A stretch of DNA of 64,000 nucleotides from Apolygus lucorum. Lineage: Eukaryota; Arthropoda; Insecta; Hemiptera; Miridae. The position numbers and the translations under genes were made by a program. Below, piece by piece: positions 28,040 to 40,222 of this stretch; positions within the stretch are counted from its first letter, which is position 1; every line of letters begins with the position of its first letter. Below the pieces are notes generated by a model. It was given only the letters and a program-made list of their open reading frames with translations, did not search any database and was not told the DNA's origin. The DNA lies in NCBI GenBank assembly GCA_009739505.2, contig CM019176.2, forward strand, positions 7,527,739 through 7,591,738, given 5' to 3'.

Positions 28040-29384
28040 GAGAATAATGTATACCAGAATTTATAGGAAGTGCAAATTTCTCCTTGAGGATTCACAGTTT
28101 GGATTCCAGAACGGAGTTGGGACTCGCGAGGCTCTTTTCTCATTGAATGTACTGACGCAACGTTGTAGGGACATGAATGTTGACCTGTACGCTTGCTTCA
28201 TTTATTACAAAAAGGCTTTTGACAGCGTGAAGCATGAGAAAATTATGGAAGTATTGAAAGCTACTGGAATTGACCTTCAAGAAATTAAAATGATCTCGCG
28301 ACTGTGTTGAAGTCAGACGGCTGAGGTAAGTTGAACAAGTTACGTCAGATGAGGTCAGGATTCGCAAAGGGGTCCGGCAGGCTGCATCCTCTCCCCCCTC
28401 CTTTTCAACCTGTATTCTGAAGCAGTGTTCAAGGAGGCATTACAATAAGTTTCGCAGAGAGGAGTCAGGGTAAACGGTGTTGTTGAAACGGTGTCCTGAA
28501 CAATTTCAGGTATGCAGATGATACTGTTGTTTTCGCTGGTACTCTCTCGGATCTACAGGCGTTGATGGATGCAATAGTGCAGCACAGTGAGGCAAGCGGA
28601 CTGAGCCTGAACATCTCCAAGACCAAGGTCCTCGTGTTCTCCAAGCGTAGAATTGATGTTGATCTAAGAATTTATGGGGCACGAGTAGAGCAGATCTCTT
28701 CTTTCAGGTACCTTGGAGCCCTCGTCAATGAGGAGTGTGATTTTGGTAAAGAAATCAGGGCTCAGATTGAGATGGCACGGAACACTTTCTTTCAGATGCG
28801 CACCTTCTTTATACCCCGGGATCTGCCACTGGATCTGCGCATGCGAATGGTGCGCTGTTGTTTTTTCAGTCCTCCTGTACGGCTGCAAAACATGGACTCT
28901 TGATCCAGCGATGGAGAGGAAGTTGGAGACCTTTGAGATGTATATTTATCGCCGAATTCTGAGAATTTCATGGATTGACCGGGTGACCAACGTAGAAGTC
29001 CTTAGAAGAGTAGGAAAGTTGCCATAGCTGTTGCTCACAGTTAAGGAAAGGAAGACCCAGTACATTGGGCATGTCATGCGAGGCGATCGCTACGAACTTC
29101 TTCGGCTGATCATTGAGGGACAGATTGAGGGGAGGCGCTCGGTTGGAAGGAGGAAAAATCCTTGGTTGAAGGACCTTAGGAGATGGTTTGGGTGTACCTC
29201 AGTTGAGGTGTTTAGAGTTGCTACCAACAAGTTGGAGCTAGCCACATGGATCGCCAACCTTCGATTGGAGACGGCGAATTAAGAAGAAGACTATTCATTT
29301 ATTTTTTACCTGTATATATTTAAAAAAATAAACTGCCCTGAAAGACGCAGGGGGCACGCCATAAATTTAAATAAATAAATAAAG
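28040..29384 (+). pseudogene. Degenerate non-LTR retrotransposon RT
   Basis: Pieces of one RT lie in order on the plus strand. QFGFQNGVGTREAL and KKAFDSVKHEKIMEVL lie before 28310, RYADDTVV is near 28509-28532, SFRYLGALVNE is near 28700, VLLYGCKTWTLDPAMERKLE follows, and GHVMRGDRYELLRLIIEGQI and WIANLRLE lie up to 29280. Stops and frame changes separate them (for example near 28307, 28870 and 29027). The 3' end carries a TAAA-repeat tail (about 29365-29384). It encodes no functional protein. The clade is not settled, and it is distinct from the R1-type copy at 19067. Confidence 0.75.
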
Positions 29385-29419
29385 GGGGAGGACGCCTAGA
29401 ACTCACCCGACGCCGGCCC

Positions 29420-30960
29420 TAGGGATGAGGGAAGATGAGGTTGGTGGGGGTGGGAGAGAGGGATGAAGTGCCTCTATAAAAGACGTCTTCAGCTGTTATC
29501 AAAGGGAATATTCCTACTGAGATTCACACAATGTGTGAATAAGTCATATTAGCACTCTCTCATCCTCCTTCATACGACAGCAGTGACATACTGCCTAATA
29601 GTTTTGGAATACACATTTGTAATACCCAGTTTTCCCAGCGATGGCCGATGGATCATCCTGAAATGAAAACTGATACTACAAAAGACCTTGCGCTTATAGA
29701 CTAGTATGTTCTCTAGTGCACTTACCGTGTTTCGGATCAATGGTTTGCAGTTGGTAGCGGAAGGCGTTGATGTTCGTTGACTAGGTGAGTCCCTTTGGAA
29801 ACACCGAAAAACAATATTCTTCGTCTGAAGTTTACCAGGTAAGTATAATTTGACTCTTTATTGCGTTATTGTGTATAATTTGCTTTGTTGATCAACATTA
29901 ACTCTTTTCCTTTGTTTCAGGTTCTTCAAGACTCAGGTAAGTGAATTTACGTTCTGCAATCTGCGAGTGACTCTACTTTTACTTCAATCAAGGTAAGTTA
30001 TTCAGGTAAGTATTTTATTAATAGACGTAATTTCTGATCCTATTACGCTCCAGGAAACTGCTCAGGTAAGTATTCAAAAGTCAGAACGCCAGTTCAGGAA
30101 CAAAAGGTAAAAATCTCTATTTAAATGAAAAATACTTTGAACAATCAATAAATGGCATAAAACGACTTAATCTCAATGACTTTAACTTCAGAATTATCAA
30201 GGTAAGTAATAAAGATAGGTCCCTGATGGGGTTAACCTATACCTGTCCACGTGGTGGGCTGTTACCAAACACCACGAGATCGAGAACAAGAACACGGTGT
30301 TACGAAACACCACGAGATCGATAACATCAACTAAAAGTCCCTTTTGGACATCAAAATACAAGAAAATTTATACCTAGGAGGAACTCCAAAGCAACAATTA
30401 ATACAAAATGAAATTAGTTTACCGGTTTTGACTATTATGAGAGAGAGAGTTCGTGGGGATGGTCCAGGTGGAAATGCGGCGGTCGTCCAGAATCTTCGTG
30501 GAGTACTTGGGAGGGCGCAATCGTACACCAATGTATCCAGGCTCGAGGATCTGGTTGCGGGTTATCAAAATGTGACTCTAATTGACTTCACTGTCATAAA
30601 AACTGTTCTTTCACTATTCCTGCTGCCTCACAGCTTGCTAACACTTGTACATACTTCTGGGTGAGCGCTCGATCAAGACACGACTAAGGTCTTCAAGATG
30701 GCGTTGCCCTCAGCCGTGTCCCCCCCTACGCGACCTTCCCCCACCTGGCTACTCCTTTGCACTGGCCTGGAGAGTGCTGCCGCCTGGTAGTGGCCGCGGT
30801 CCCTCCACTTCCATGCGATCCTCTGTGCATGGAAGGCTTCTCTTCAGGATCAACTTGGGTATGGATTTGGTGGAGCTCTGTGGTGATGGACCACCACACA
30901 TTTATTACCTCAATGATAGGTACCCACTCTCATTCCTGTTTTGAATTGCTCTATCGACGC
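29420..30960 (+). repeat. Family G repeat, copy 1, dense in GTAAGT
   Basis: Homologous in order and sequence to 40930-42260 on the other strand. It has a TATAAA (29475-29480), a region with six CAGGTAAGT/AAGGTAAGT sites (29836, 29934, 29990, 30003, 30063, 30199) and AAACACCACG motifs (about 30267-30315). A GC-rich 3' part around CTCCACTTCCATGC (about 30795-30850) follows. There is no coding frame with a credible start. It may be an LTR or leader of an unidentified element. Confidence 0.5.
29475..29480 (+). promoter_or_regulatory. TATA box in family G repeat
   Basis: CTCTATAAAAGACGTC is a good TATA context at the start of the G repeat, upstream of the donor-rich region. No initiator was identified with confidence. 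Confidence 0.35.
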
Positions 30961-31796
30961 ATGTTGTAATACTAACCAGATGCAAGTGGAATCTACTTGC
31001 GATTTTTGGCTCTGCAGATGGGCACGGGGGCGACTTCGATGCGTACCTACCTACCTATCAGAATAAGTTGTCATTATTATTTTTTCCTTTTTAGTGGGAT
31101 GCCATAATCAGTTTTGAGGTCGGTCTGTTTTTTTGTTATTACACACCTAAGAGTCAAAATTACTCTTCCCTTTCGAGGTTAATGACATTTAATGTGATTC
31201 TGGATTTGAGATAACGTAAAATATTGCTCACAAATACTTTCTTCTAACTCGTTTCCTCCAAAAATTAAGATGAGGCGCTGAAAGACAAACCTCAAAAAAC
31301 AAATGGCTCAGAGCTAAACTGATTCTACTCTCTTTCGTTTCTTCCATTCTAGATTGTTCTGATTTCGGAGCTAAAACTTGTGGTTGGAAAGTTTTCGAGG
31401 GCGCTGATCCGACACTGAGGTATTTAAACAAGTAATAAATTCCATATCCCAAATAGTTTCCCATTCCCTAAAAATTTCATCGGAATGGGAAAATAATTTT
31501 TTATTATTTCAAACACACAACCTCTATTATTTTAGGACCTAACACCCAATCAAAAGCACTTTCTTCAACAAAAGTCCATACCTATTGAAAAAAAAAATTA
31601 TCTACCGGAAATTTATTTATTAACGTACGAAAACACTACCAGGTATACATATTCTTATCTGATAGCAGATTAAGCCCGCAGAATGCGGGAACACAAAGAA
31701 GGGATACTATGTTACTCTCAATCTCTAGGAAGTTGTTCGATTTCGGAGGAATTTTTGCGGGAACATAAAGTAGAGATACGTTATTTACTGCCGCAG
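30961..31796. other. Unassigned sequence, no gene seen
   Basis: Short frames only. CTACCTACCTATC-type GGTA motifs occur near 31040-31060. No repeat boundary was recognised. Confidence 0.4.
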
Positions 31797-32045
31797 CGCA
31801 GAAGTCCCTGCTGACAATACCCAAAATCTTAGGGACACAACTAGACCACAAATGGGGCCCATAAACCAAATTTCATCAAAATCGGTTCATGGGCAAAGAG
31901 CAGCGAATTTTTTTATTCGATTTTTGGATTCTGCATACCTTGAAACGTAAACCATCAAATTTTGAGTGAGAGGGGTTAATTTTTTTCTTTCTCCTCGATT
32001 CCAAGGGTTCTTAATTGAACATGATAAACTAAAAGAAGTTGTATG
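31797..32045 (+). repeat. Family F repeat, partial
   Basis: Holds the family phrases around CACAACTAGACC, CATCAAAATCGGTTCATG, CCTTGAAACGTAAACCATC and a terminus-like end. The CGCGTACGGC block is missing. Confidence 0.6.
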
Positions 32046-33162
32046 CCTGTTTTGAGAGGAGTCTGCTAACCTATATCATACGTTACTATTATATCGATCG
32101 ATTTCGAAATTGGTTTGACCTATTTGAGAGAATCTCAAAGGCTAATGCCAAGTAGGAGTATTGTAATCGAAAAACGTGAAGTACCTACCTAACCTTGAAT
32201 GGGTGGGTTCTCACAATCAAAGCGATTCAGCCAGCGGGTTTGCTTTAGACAGCCGCAAACCCCATTATCGCTGTTAAGCCCGATTATCGTCTCGAGCTGA
32301 ACGGTTGCAAAAATTAGAGGAAATAGAGGCTGCTTCCTATTCTGCTTCAACTCCAACAAGTACGGAGGCGACCCACTTTATCCTCAAATGCGAAACTAAA
32401 ATCATCTGTGGATATGAAGGATCTACTTACTGATATTCAGGTCAGATCAGTCAAAAAAACTGACACCATAGCCACGATTTTCGGAGACATTTCAACTTTT
32501 CTCTAAGTTGCATTTTTGTTGAATTCATTCAAAACAGAATAATGACTTGGCTAATCAACATTTTGGGTGAATTTTATCGATAGGCAGGTGTCTAATTTAC
32601 GATGATACAGCATCTAAAAATTGAATTGAAGGTAGGTATAGCGTATAGGAACTTGAGAAATATTTATTTATTCAATACGGGCAACCCCTATACAATTTGA
32701 AGATTCATTATAAACATCACTGACAACATTGTATCCCTGATTATCACCGATAAAATCCCCAATACGACATTTTATTTTCATGATCATGTTGCTGTTTCTG
32801 GGTCAGCAAACAGCAACACGATTGTAGTCTTTGGCAATAATTGTCAACATAATTATTATGTTGACAGTCATTAATCTTTTCACTTGACTCCTACAGTAGG
32901 ACAACAGTAACTGTTGGATTGTGAAAATCAATGTAGGTACTTCGTTTTTTCTGGAGCCAGCCCCAAACTTTCTTCAAAATGTATGTTCCAGGAAACCACG
33001 ATTGAGCGTGTCCAATGAAATCCTCCAGCCAATTATTGCAATTTAAATACGTCGGCACAAGATGGGTGGCAACTCCTCCACTTATTATCTTTACTAGAAG
33101 AACATCATCAATTTGAACATAGGAAAAATAATTCCCAAAACCCCTTTTCACTCCATTTTTGG
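32046..33162. other. Unassigned sequence; one short reverse frame
   Basis: A minus-strand frame (32891-33175, 94 codons, ATG start) has no recognised relatives. It ends inside the foldback arm, which makes it doubtful. Nothing else was seen. Confidence 0.35.
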
Positions 33163-33525
33163 ATTTTGGTATCATTTTCTATGTAATTATTTACGCTGAA
33201 TCCATTAGTGATACTTTCGAATGATTCCGACTGCTAGAAAGTGAATTTCTCGAAGAAAACCTTCGTTTTTCGTACATAAAATTCGCATCGTACATAAAGT
33301 AACACCTTTCTACTCAATGAAAACACCGAATTTCTAGCTGATTGAAGTTTTTGTTGAGTAGAAAGGTATTACTTTATGATATCTTCCATATCTACGTATA
33401 ATGCGTATTTTATGTACGAAAACCGAAGGTTTTCTTCGAAAAATCCACTTTCTAGCAGTCGGAATCATTCGGAAGTATCACCATTGGATTCAGCGTAAAT
33501 AATTACATAGAAAATGATACCAAAA
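33163..33525. repeat. Foldback repeat with arms of about 165 bp
   Basis: The left arm (about 33163-33335) returns inverted at about 33350-33525. Examples are GGTATCATTTTCTATG, TGATTCCGACTGCTAGAAAG and TTTTCGTACATAAAAT, each matched by its inverse. The loop is short. No target duplication or coding was found. It could be a MITE or a local inverted duplication. Confidence 0.7.
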
Positions 33526-34199
33526 TCTTCAAGCCATTTTGTGATCGAGGGGGACCATAAACCGGCTTGAAACACTGGATTTGCACGTTTTTTGACATTC
33601 AAACTTCTTTTACTCTTTATTTTTGAATGTTGAACAGAAAAATTGATAGACCGTTGGAAAGGTGACAATTTGAGCATGTTTTCTCCGAAGAGCGCCCATC
33701 GAAATGGGCAGGGATTTACAGTGAAAAATTGGTCGAAGAAAGTCAAGTTTCAAAAAAAATTTTAAAGTTTGCTTTTTGACTTGATTTTTTGATACTATTT
33801 TATTGCTAAAAAATTTTGATTTTGCTTTGGGTAGCTTGGTAATTTAACGCTCTTTCTAACGGTGTAGTCAGATTTGAATTTTCTGGAGATTTAAGGGAGT
33901 TATGACCATATTAGTGCCGTAAGGTCGAAAACGCAAAGAAAAACTTTAAAGTGAAAAAAATAGAATTTTGAGTGGGTTAAAAGAAAGTTGCTATGAGACA
34001 TTTTTTGTAGGAAATACCTTGTAGAATCGAACCCTGAAGTTATGCCCATCGAAAGTGTAGACACCCTGTATAGGAAAATAAAAAATAATAAACCATTGTG
34101 TAATAATTTGTAGCGTTTTCTCTTCTAATACAACTTCTCTAACCAAAATTAGAAACCCTGTCTCTACACTTTTCTCTAAGAACCTTGTTCCATATGGAA
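33526..34199. other. Unassigned sequence; F-type terminus
   Basis: A family F-type terminus (AATAATAAACCATTGTGTAA, then TTTGTAGCGTTTT) lies at about 34083-34126. No gene was seen. Confidence 0.4.
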
Positions 34200-34910
34200 T
34201 CAATGAGACATCCCCCATATCCATTGCTTGCGGCTATAAGTACTCTTGATAATAGTTTTTTCTTTAGATACATTTTGATCACTCATTGGTATTGACAAAG
34301 CTCTATTGATCATACTATGGAAAGCAGCATGTTTATGAACTAAGGGATGATTTGATGTACTATGAATAGTGATATCACTGTAGGTATCTTTTCTATAAAT
34401 GGAGAAATCACGTTTTCTGTTAATCAATGAGATGGACAGGTCAAGAAAATTAAGCTTATTTCCACCTAGTTCAAGAGTGAATTTAACAAAAGGATCTAGT
34501 GTATTGATTTTTTCATGAAAAGAATTTAGTTGCCTTTCAGTCCCTGTCCATAGAATTATTATATCATCAACGTCCCTACACCAATATAAAAGGTACTTAT
34601 ATTGGTACTGATTTACACTTTTCAAAGATTCGTTTTTCAAAATGATAAATATAAATATCCGCAAGCTAAGGAGACAGCGGTGAACCCATGGCTGAGTATA
34701 ATATTTACCTTCAAATAGAAAATAGTTCTGATCCATGCAAACAGACATTAGACTACACAGTTCATCCTTTTCAAAAACATCGAGATCTGACCCATGGATA
34801 AGCCCATTAACCACATCTTTGCAGCTAGATTTATTAAAATGGTTTTCCACAATTTCATCGCGAGTGATTTTATTCGTAATAAACTTCGGCGAAAGTAGAA
34901 CAAATGACAA
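34200..34910 (-). pseudogene. Penelope-type reverse transcriptase fragment
   Basis: The frame contains CRDVDDIIILWTG (catalytic VDD region), FVKFTLELGGNKLNFLDLSI and IYRKDTYSDITIH followed by a HPLVHKHAAFHSMINRAL stretch. These are the ordered motifs of Penelope-like RTs. In another frame at about 34690 the strand reads MGSPLSP followed by a stop, the family's conserved motif, so the fragment carries a frameshift and a stop. The GIY-YIG endonuclease part and the RT N-terminus are missing. Confidence 0.75.
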
Positions 34911-36827
34911 ATGGAAGAAGTTATTATACTGCTCACTAGCCTGGTGGGCATTTGAAACCTTTTTAGTGCCCTTGAATCAGCCTAGATTGGGATTTCCTAC
35001 GTGTGGTCTTATCGTCAAGTGTTTTGACCTTGGAAAATTAATAAAGATGACTAGTACAGGTACGTCTAACAAAATTGGATTAATCATCAATTTCAATCAT
35101 AGTTGCAATATTTATCTATGTTCTCGAGAAAACAACTCGTTCGAAGATATCTAGAATATTTTCAATTTAATTGTTTCTTTAAATACCTATGGGATATTCA
35201 GCAGTCAGAGGATATCAATAGCCGAGTAGTAAATTTCAGTTCTTTAGAATGAATTTCTGAACACAGAAAAATTTCGAATAACGGTTCAAGTAACTTTCCA
35301 GACATCGCATAAATATGGAGTTTGAAAGGGGCATTTCTCAAAAATCGCATCTACATTGCACTCATCGCGGGATACTGTAACAGTTATTCAGTTACATAGC
35401 TTAGTTAGTTATTCAGTTTTAACTGTATTCAGTTATGGTCACTTTGAGTTTTGTATTGTTTTGAAACCCTAAAGAAGTCAAGATTGGCAACAGATGTATC
35501 AATTCGAGTACTCCGTTGAAGGTAAAAACCAAAACGTCACACGAGTGCTGTGATTCCTTTGCTTGTTAAAGAGTTTCTTGGAGGATTTTTTTCCGTTTAC
35601 ACTGATTCACTACATCCAGAAAACCCCACAATTCCTTTAAATTACTGCAAGCCAGTTTGACCACTTTCCATACTTGTTACGTACTGTGTTTCTTGGACAA
35701 TTTTAACTAGTACAGAAAATTGTCAAGGCTGTCCAGAGAACACTGTAATTTGTATGAAATTGCTGAGTTTCGGATATTGAGTACCTACCAGCAATGACTA
35801 AATTTCGGTTCTTTGATGTATCGTGCCCCTGCACGATCAATAATATCATTACTGGTAAAGACATTACTGCTTCATTCAATGTCATTATTTTCTTCATCAG
35901 TACAGTGTGTAAGGGGTGGTGGGGGGGTTCAGGGGGGGGGGGTTGTTAATAACATAATATTTCGTTATTACGGAAACTAAATATCTAACTAAAAGTTTTG
36001 GTTCATTATTTTCAATAATGAACCTTTGGAATTGACCTACAATTTTTTACCCACCAACACTCTCACCAACACTTCGGTCGTAATTTCCCATAACTTAGGG
36101 GTTTTTTTTAAAAGAGATGTTACAGTATTCCTCGATTCGCGACATATATGTTTGTTATCTCACTAGGTAGGTATGGAACATATAACCGCTGAGTTATAAT
36201 TCGGGTCGAATATTTTCAAACTTGATATTTATTTCTTACTTATTTACCGTTTTCTCTAACTTGATAATCACCTGCAATTAGGTTGTTCCCTTGAAATAAA
36301 GTCTGAAGCGGACAGTGATTGCCTTCATCTTTTCCTATCCTTAGCACATTTTACACTTTGACTTTTGTTATTTCAAATTTCGTATCTTTAAGAGATTGTC
36401 CCGAATGTTTTTTATGGTAGTGAGACGGCATGAAGTACGTACTAATATGACAGCAAAATATTAATAGTGTTTCTACTGTCGGTATTGGTTGGGCAGTCTC
36501 AAGGACCTACCTATCTGCCTACAGTTATCTTATTTTACTGCCTGAGTAGGTGCACATTTATGATAGTTTTGCTTAAGACTCGATGATTTATTCGTGGAAA
36601 ACACGTGGGTGAGGAATATTCGAACAACTTGGTTTTCGTGTATGACTGCAAGTGGACAATCCTTGTCGGCATAACTACTCGAAATAATGGTCCGATTTTG
36701 ATGAAATTTTGAAGGTTGAGGTTAAGGTTAGCCTCGAGACGATATCATAAGTATTTCGTCAATATTGTAATATCAGCTCAAATCTAATTTTACTTAAGGG
36801 GACACCAAACCTAGAAAACGATGAAAA
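34911..36827. other. Unassigned sequence; G-rich run
   Basis: A G-rich stretch lies at 35908-35942. A short F-type terminus phrase (TTCATTATTTTCAATAATGA) lies near 36002-36021. At about 36688 CCGATTTTGATGAAATTTTG repeats the motif shared by families E and F. No gene was seen. Confidence 0.4.
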
Positions 36828-36990
36828 TTGCGATTTTGGTTTATTATTTTCAATAATAAGCCATTGGAATCGAGCAAGAAAAAAAAGTTTAACCTCCTCC
36901 CCCCTCAAAATTTGATGTTTTACGTTTCAAGATACGTAGAATCCGAAAATCGAATAAAAAATTTTCCTTCCATCCGCCGTACCAACATCT
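36828..36990 (-). repeat. Family F repeat, partial
   Basis: Reverse copy of the 3' part of family F: terminus TTTGGTTTATTATTTTCAAT, CTCAAAATTTGATG, TTTACGTTTCAAGATACGTA and the start of the CGCCGTAC block. It breaks off at unrelated sequence. Confidence 0.6.
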
Positions 36991-37037
36991 CTTATTCCTC
37001 CAGAGCTGAGGCCTCCCGAACATGTCGTACAAGCCAA

Positions 37038-37464
37038 TCAGGCTGCATAGTCGAAATCAAATTTGGCGGGCAGTTTCTGATCGAGAACCACTAGCTGACG
37101 CAAACCCTTATCATGTTCATCAGCCTCAACTTGGCGGGAAGCCGTTAAATTGACCTGGCGGGAACTCTCTCCCAATTCGAGCGCCTCATGCAGCAAAAAA
37201 AAGTCGTGAGGCCTCGTTTCATCATCCGATAAATTCACATCCAACAAATTTTCGGATTCCCAGCCAAGAAATTCATCATCACTCACCGAGTAAATCAGGA
37301 GGGGGTTCCAACGGGGAGCTAGTAAAATTAGCCACTTCTTGTCTGACACCCCAAAGGGCCGACACAACATACCCGTCACTCCGAGGAGTCAATGCATCTA
37401 GTCCGGCACTCTTTTGAGTCGACGTAGCCCGCTTTTGCACTTCCGCACGCAATTTGTGTGTCAT
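37038..37464 (-). pseudogene. Unrecognised coding-like frame, frameshifted
   Basis: Two overlapping reverse frames read like one protein: an ATG-started part (37464 to about 37300, MTHKLRAEVQKRAT) and a shifted acidic part (SVSDDEFLGWESENLLDV, then VNLSDDETRPHDFF). Both have protein-like composition, but I recognise no family. It could be the start of a retroelement Gag or a decayed host gene. Confidence 0.3.
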
Positions 37465-38207
37465 GAAGTATTATTGTTGGAGGCAGAAAAGTACTCCAAA
37501 GAACCCGTGTGTACCAAAGTACTGGCCACTGCGGTTACAATGCAAGTTTCTCCATGTCGGGCATCCCCGATTCTTGAAGGAGATCCAACCCAGCCAACAG
37601 GCACACGGTCAATAGGCTTTTTGTGAGCAATTTCACATGCCTGTGGCTGAAACCTACTCCGAAGAAACTTCGACGATGATGCAGCTTCCTAAGTCATCAC
37701 TGGGTGCTCCATTCCGAACGCGTGAGAACTCAGCGGACCGCAGCGTCCTACCCGAGTTGATTTTAACACATCCCCTAAAGGATTATCACTGGCGGACTGC
37801 ATCGAAATTGAGCGAAAACGTAAGAAAAAAAATGAAACGGAACAAAAAGATCGCCAATCCGCAATAAAATTACTCGAAAAAACTACGAAAACAAGGAAAC
37901 ACAGAATGAATTTTTCAAGAGCGAAAGCGCCTATTCAGAACAACAAAACATAATGAGGGAAATGGCCGTTGAGCGGGTGATGGGGACCTGCTAGCAGGGT
38001 TGCCAACACATTAGGACGAAAAATCTCAGTCGTTCTAGTGTTTTTATTCTAAAACTTCCTTTTTTCTGCGAAAGTTATTGTATTCAGAGACAGCAGAGCC
38101 TGCTGTCGATGTCAAATACCAATTCAACGATTTGCAGCGTTTTATTAAGTATTTACAGGGAATCATACTTAAACATCCTTAGAATAGATTTGAACAAGAA
38201 TTACCAA
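37465..38207. other. Unassigned sequence
   Basis: Short frames on both strands. A family F terminus fragment (GATTTGCAGCGTTTTATTAA) lies at about 38129-38148. No gene could be named. Confidence 0.35.
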
Positions 38208-38803
38208 ATAATGAGGAATTTCACCATGTCGGAATTTCCAATTTTTGACCCCAAAATCGGATTCAGCACCTCGAAAAACCCCCAATGACAAACTATTGGG
38301 ATGATACTACTACGGGATGTATTTCCTAATTTACGAATAAACAAAACAGTGTAGAAAATATGAACGTTTAAAAAAACTGGGAGGATGACATCAACCTGGA
38401 ATAGTTCATTTATGGCCGCTTGAAGCGCTGAGATCATGAAATCTCACTTCGAATAGTCCTCAGAGGCAACATTTCACAAAACCAGTAAAGATCAAAATTG
38501 AAGAACTGAAGAGAAAAAATAGAAAAAGCAAGATGAGAAAATGAGGCTTCCCCTGTTTTTGTTTGATAACTTTCCTCTTAGATAACACGATTTCGTCGTA
38601 CCATTGGGCAACACTGGGAGGGGATGGTGATCTGAACAGCCAATCAGTTCCCGCTTCACGTTGAAGAGGTCCGTTTTCCCGTTTATTTTTTGAAATCATA
38701 AATTTTGATTGTATCCCAAAAATAACAGGAGATTTATTTCCCAAAATCAACCCGATTTTCATCTATCTCACACCATTAACTATTCAGGAAAAATTCAAAC
38801 AGA
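38208..38803 (+). repeat. Family H repeat, uninterrupted copy
   Basis: Matches 268-346 followed directly by 1496-1985. It shows what that locus looked like before the Harbinger-like insertion. The left block, a diverged 50-bp joint and the right block are continuous. Confidence 0.7.
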
Positions 38804-38946
38804 ATTCGGTGAAATTCCTCATTCCAACTAAATGGGCGAGAAAAATAATTTTTGCTTACCTAGCTAGTGCAGCTCTGCTCCATAAATCCCAACACAACTA
38901 CAGTTCCAACAAACTACAAAAGCAAACAGTTTTTCTCTCTCTTTTT

Positions 38947-40222
38947 AGGACGTCCCACAGTAAGACTTGGGCGTCCTTATGCGATCGATCTGGGGTGAAG
39001 GAGGACAACACTCAACAGAAAAAAAAAATAACCACACAGTAATCCGTTTTAGACCATTCTGAATCCAAATCCTCGAAAAAAACCATAAGTGTATGTCTGT
39101 GTGTGTGTGTATGTGTGTGTGTGTGTGTGTGACAAAACCTTGTGTCGTCTGCACAGGCCTTAGTACTCAACCGATTTTCCTGGTTCTTTTTTTGTTCGAC
39201 GCGGAAAACTATCTAGTTGTGCACTACGTTGCCGGAATTTCGAATTTTGCCTTTTAAGGGGGGAAAGGGGGGGTTAATGCTCAAAAAACGTGCGTTTTTG
39301 GGCATAATCTTGTGTCGTCTGCCCAGGCCTCAATTCTCAACCGATTTTTGTGGTTCTTTTTTTCATCGACGCGGAAAACTATCTAGTTGTGCATTACGGC
39401 GCCAGAATTTTGAATTTTGCTTTTTAAGGGGGGGAAAGGGGGGGTTAATGCTTGAAAAACGTGCGTTTGCGGGCGTAATCTTGTGAAATCTGCCCAGGCC
39501 TCAATTTCCAACCGATTTGTGTGTTTCTTTTTTTGTTTGACTCAAATAACTTCCGGGTTGTACATAATTTCACCCGAGTACCAAAATTCGCAAGGGGAAG
39601 GGGCAAGTGGGGAATAATATTCACAAAATATCCGATTTTTCAATATTTCGGTTCCTTTACTGCTTACTAATTGTACCCAACCTTTGAAATTGAGGAAAAA
39701 TTCTCATTATACCTCCGGATTTTCATGAATTATTCTCCGTACCACCATGGAACTAATAGTGGTGCCACCGTGGTGCCAAGACACCATAAACCGCATATTT
39801 CGTGCTTTTTTTTTTTTTTTTTTTTTTTTTTTTTCTTTTTTTGTTTCACCTTGAATACGGATGTGAACCTCGACGGACCGCCTACTAAAACTGATAGATG
39901 ACAGTTCAATGTTACGACGTATTTCCGCTTTGGTGCCAGACTGGCACCACTGGGGGTGGTGGTGGGGGTGAACTCGAATTCCCATGTTGGGTGTCGTAGA
40001 TCATGGATTTTAAAATTCTCTTTAGATTCGAGGCTCCCATGCCGCTAGAAATGTTATGGTGGATAATGGTGAGGGGGGGGGGGGTCACTATTTCTTGCCT
40101 AAAGTAGGTAATAAATAAATTACATCGAGTGAAACAGTTTTATCGCTTACCAACTGGTATTAATTGACCTAATGCGTATCCAATGGGACGTCCCCTGGAA
40201 TGCATGCATTACTAAAAATATG
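38947..40222 (-). mobile_element. GGACGTCC-family element, copy 3
   Basis: 1276 bp, same orientation as copy 2, from AGGACGTCCCACAGTAAG to ACTAAAAATATG, flanked by T-runs. It contains a TG microsatellite (about 39094-39130), the 170-bp units, a T-run (about 39808-39833) and a G-run (about 40074-40083). There is no coding frame. Confidence 0.75.

Noticed and set aside
30344..30664. 107-codon plus-strand frame in family G copy 1
   Set aside because: Starts at TTG, has no counterpart in copy 2 and ends in unrelated sequence.
32891..33746. Reverse frames of 94 and 93 codons around the foldback
   Set aside because: Their ends lie in the inverted arms and no family is recognisable. They are likely chance frames.
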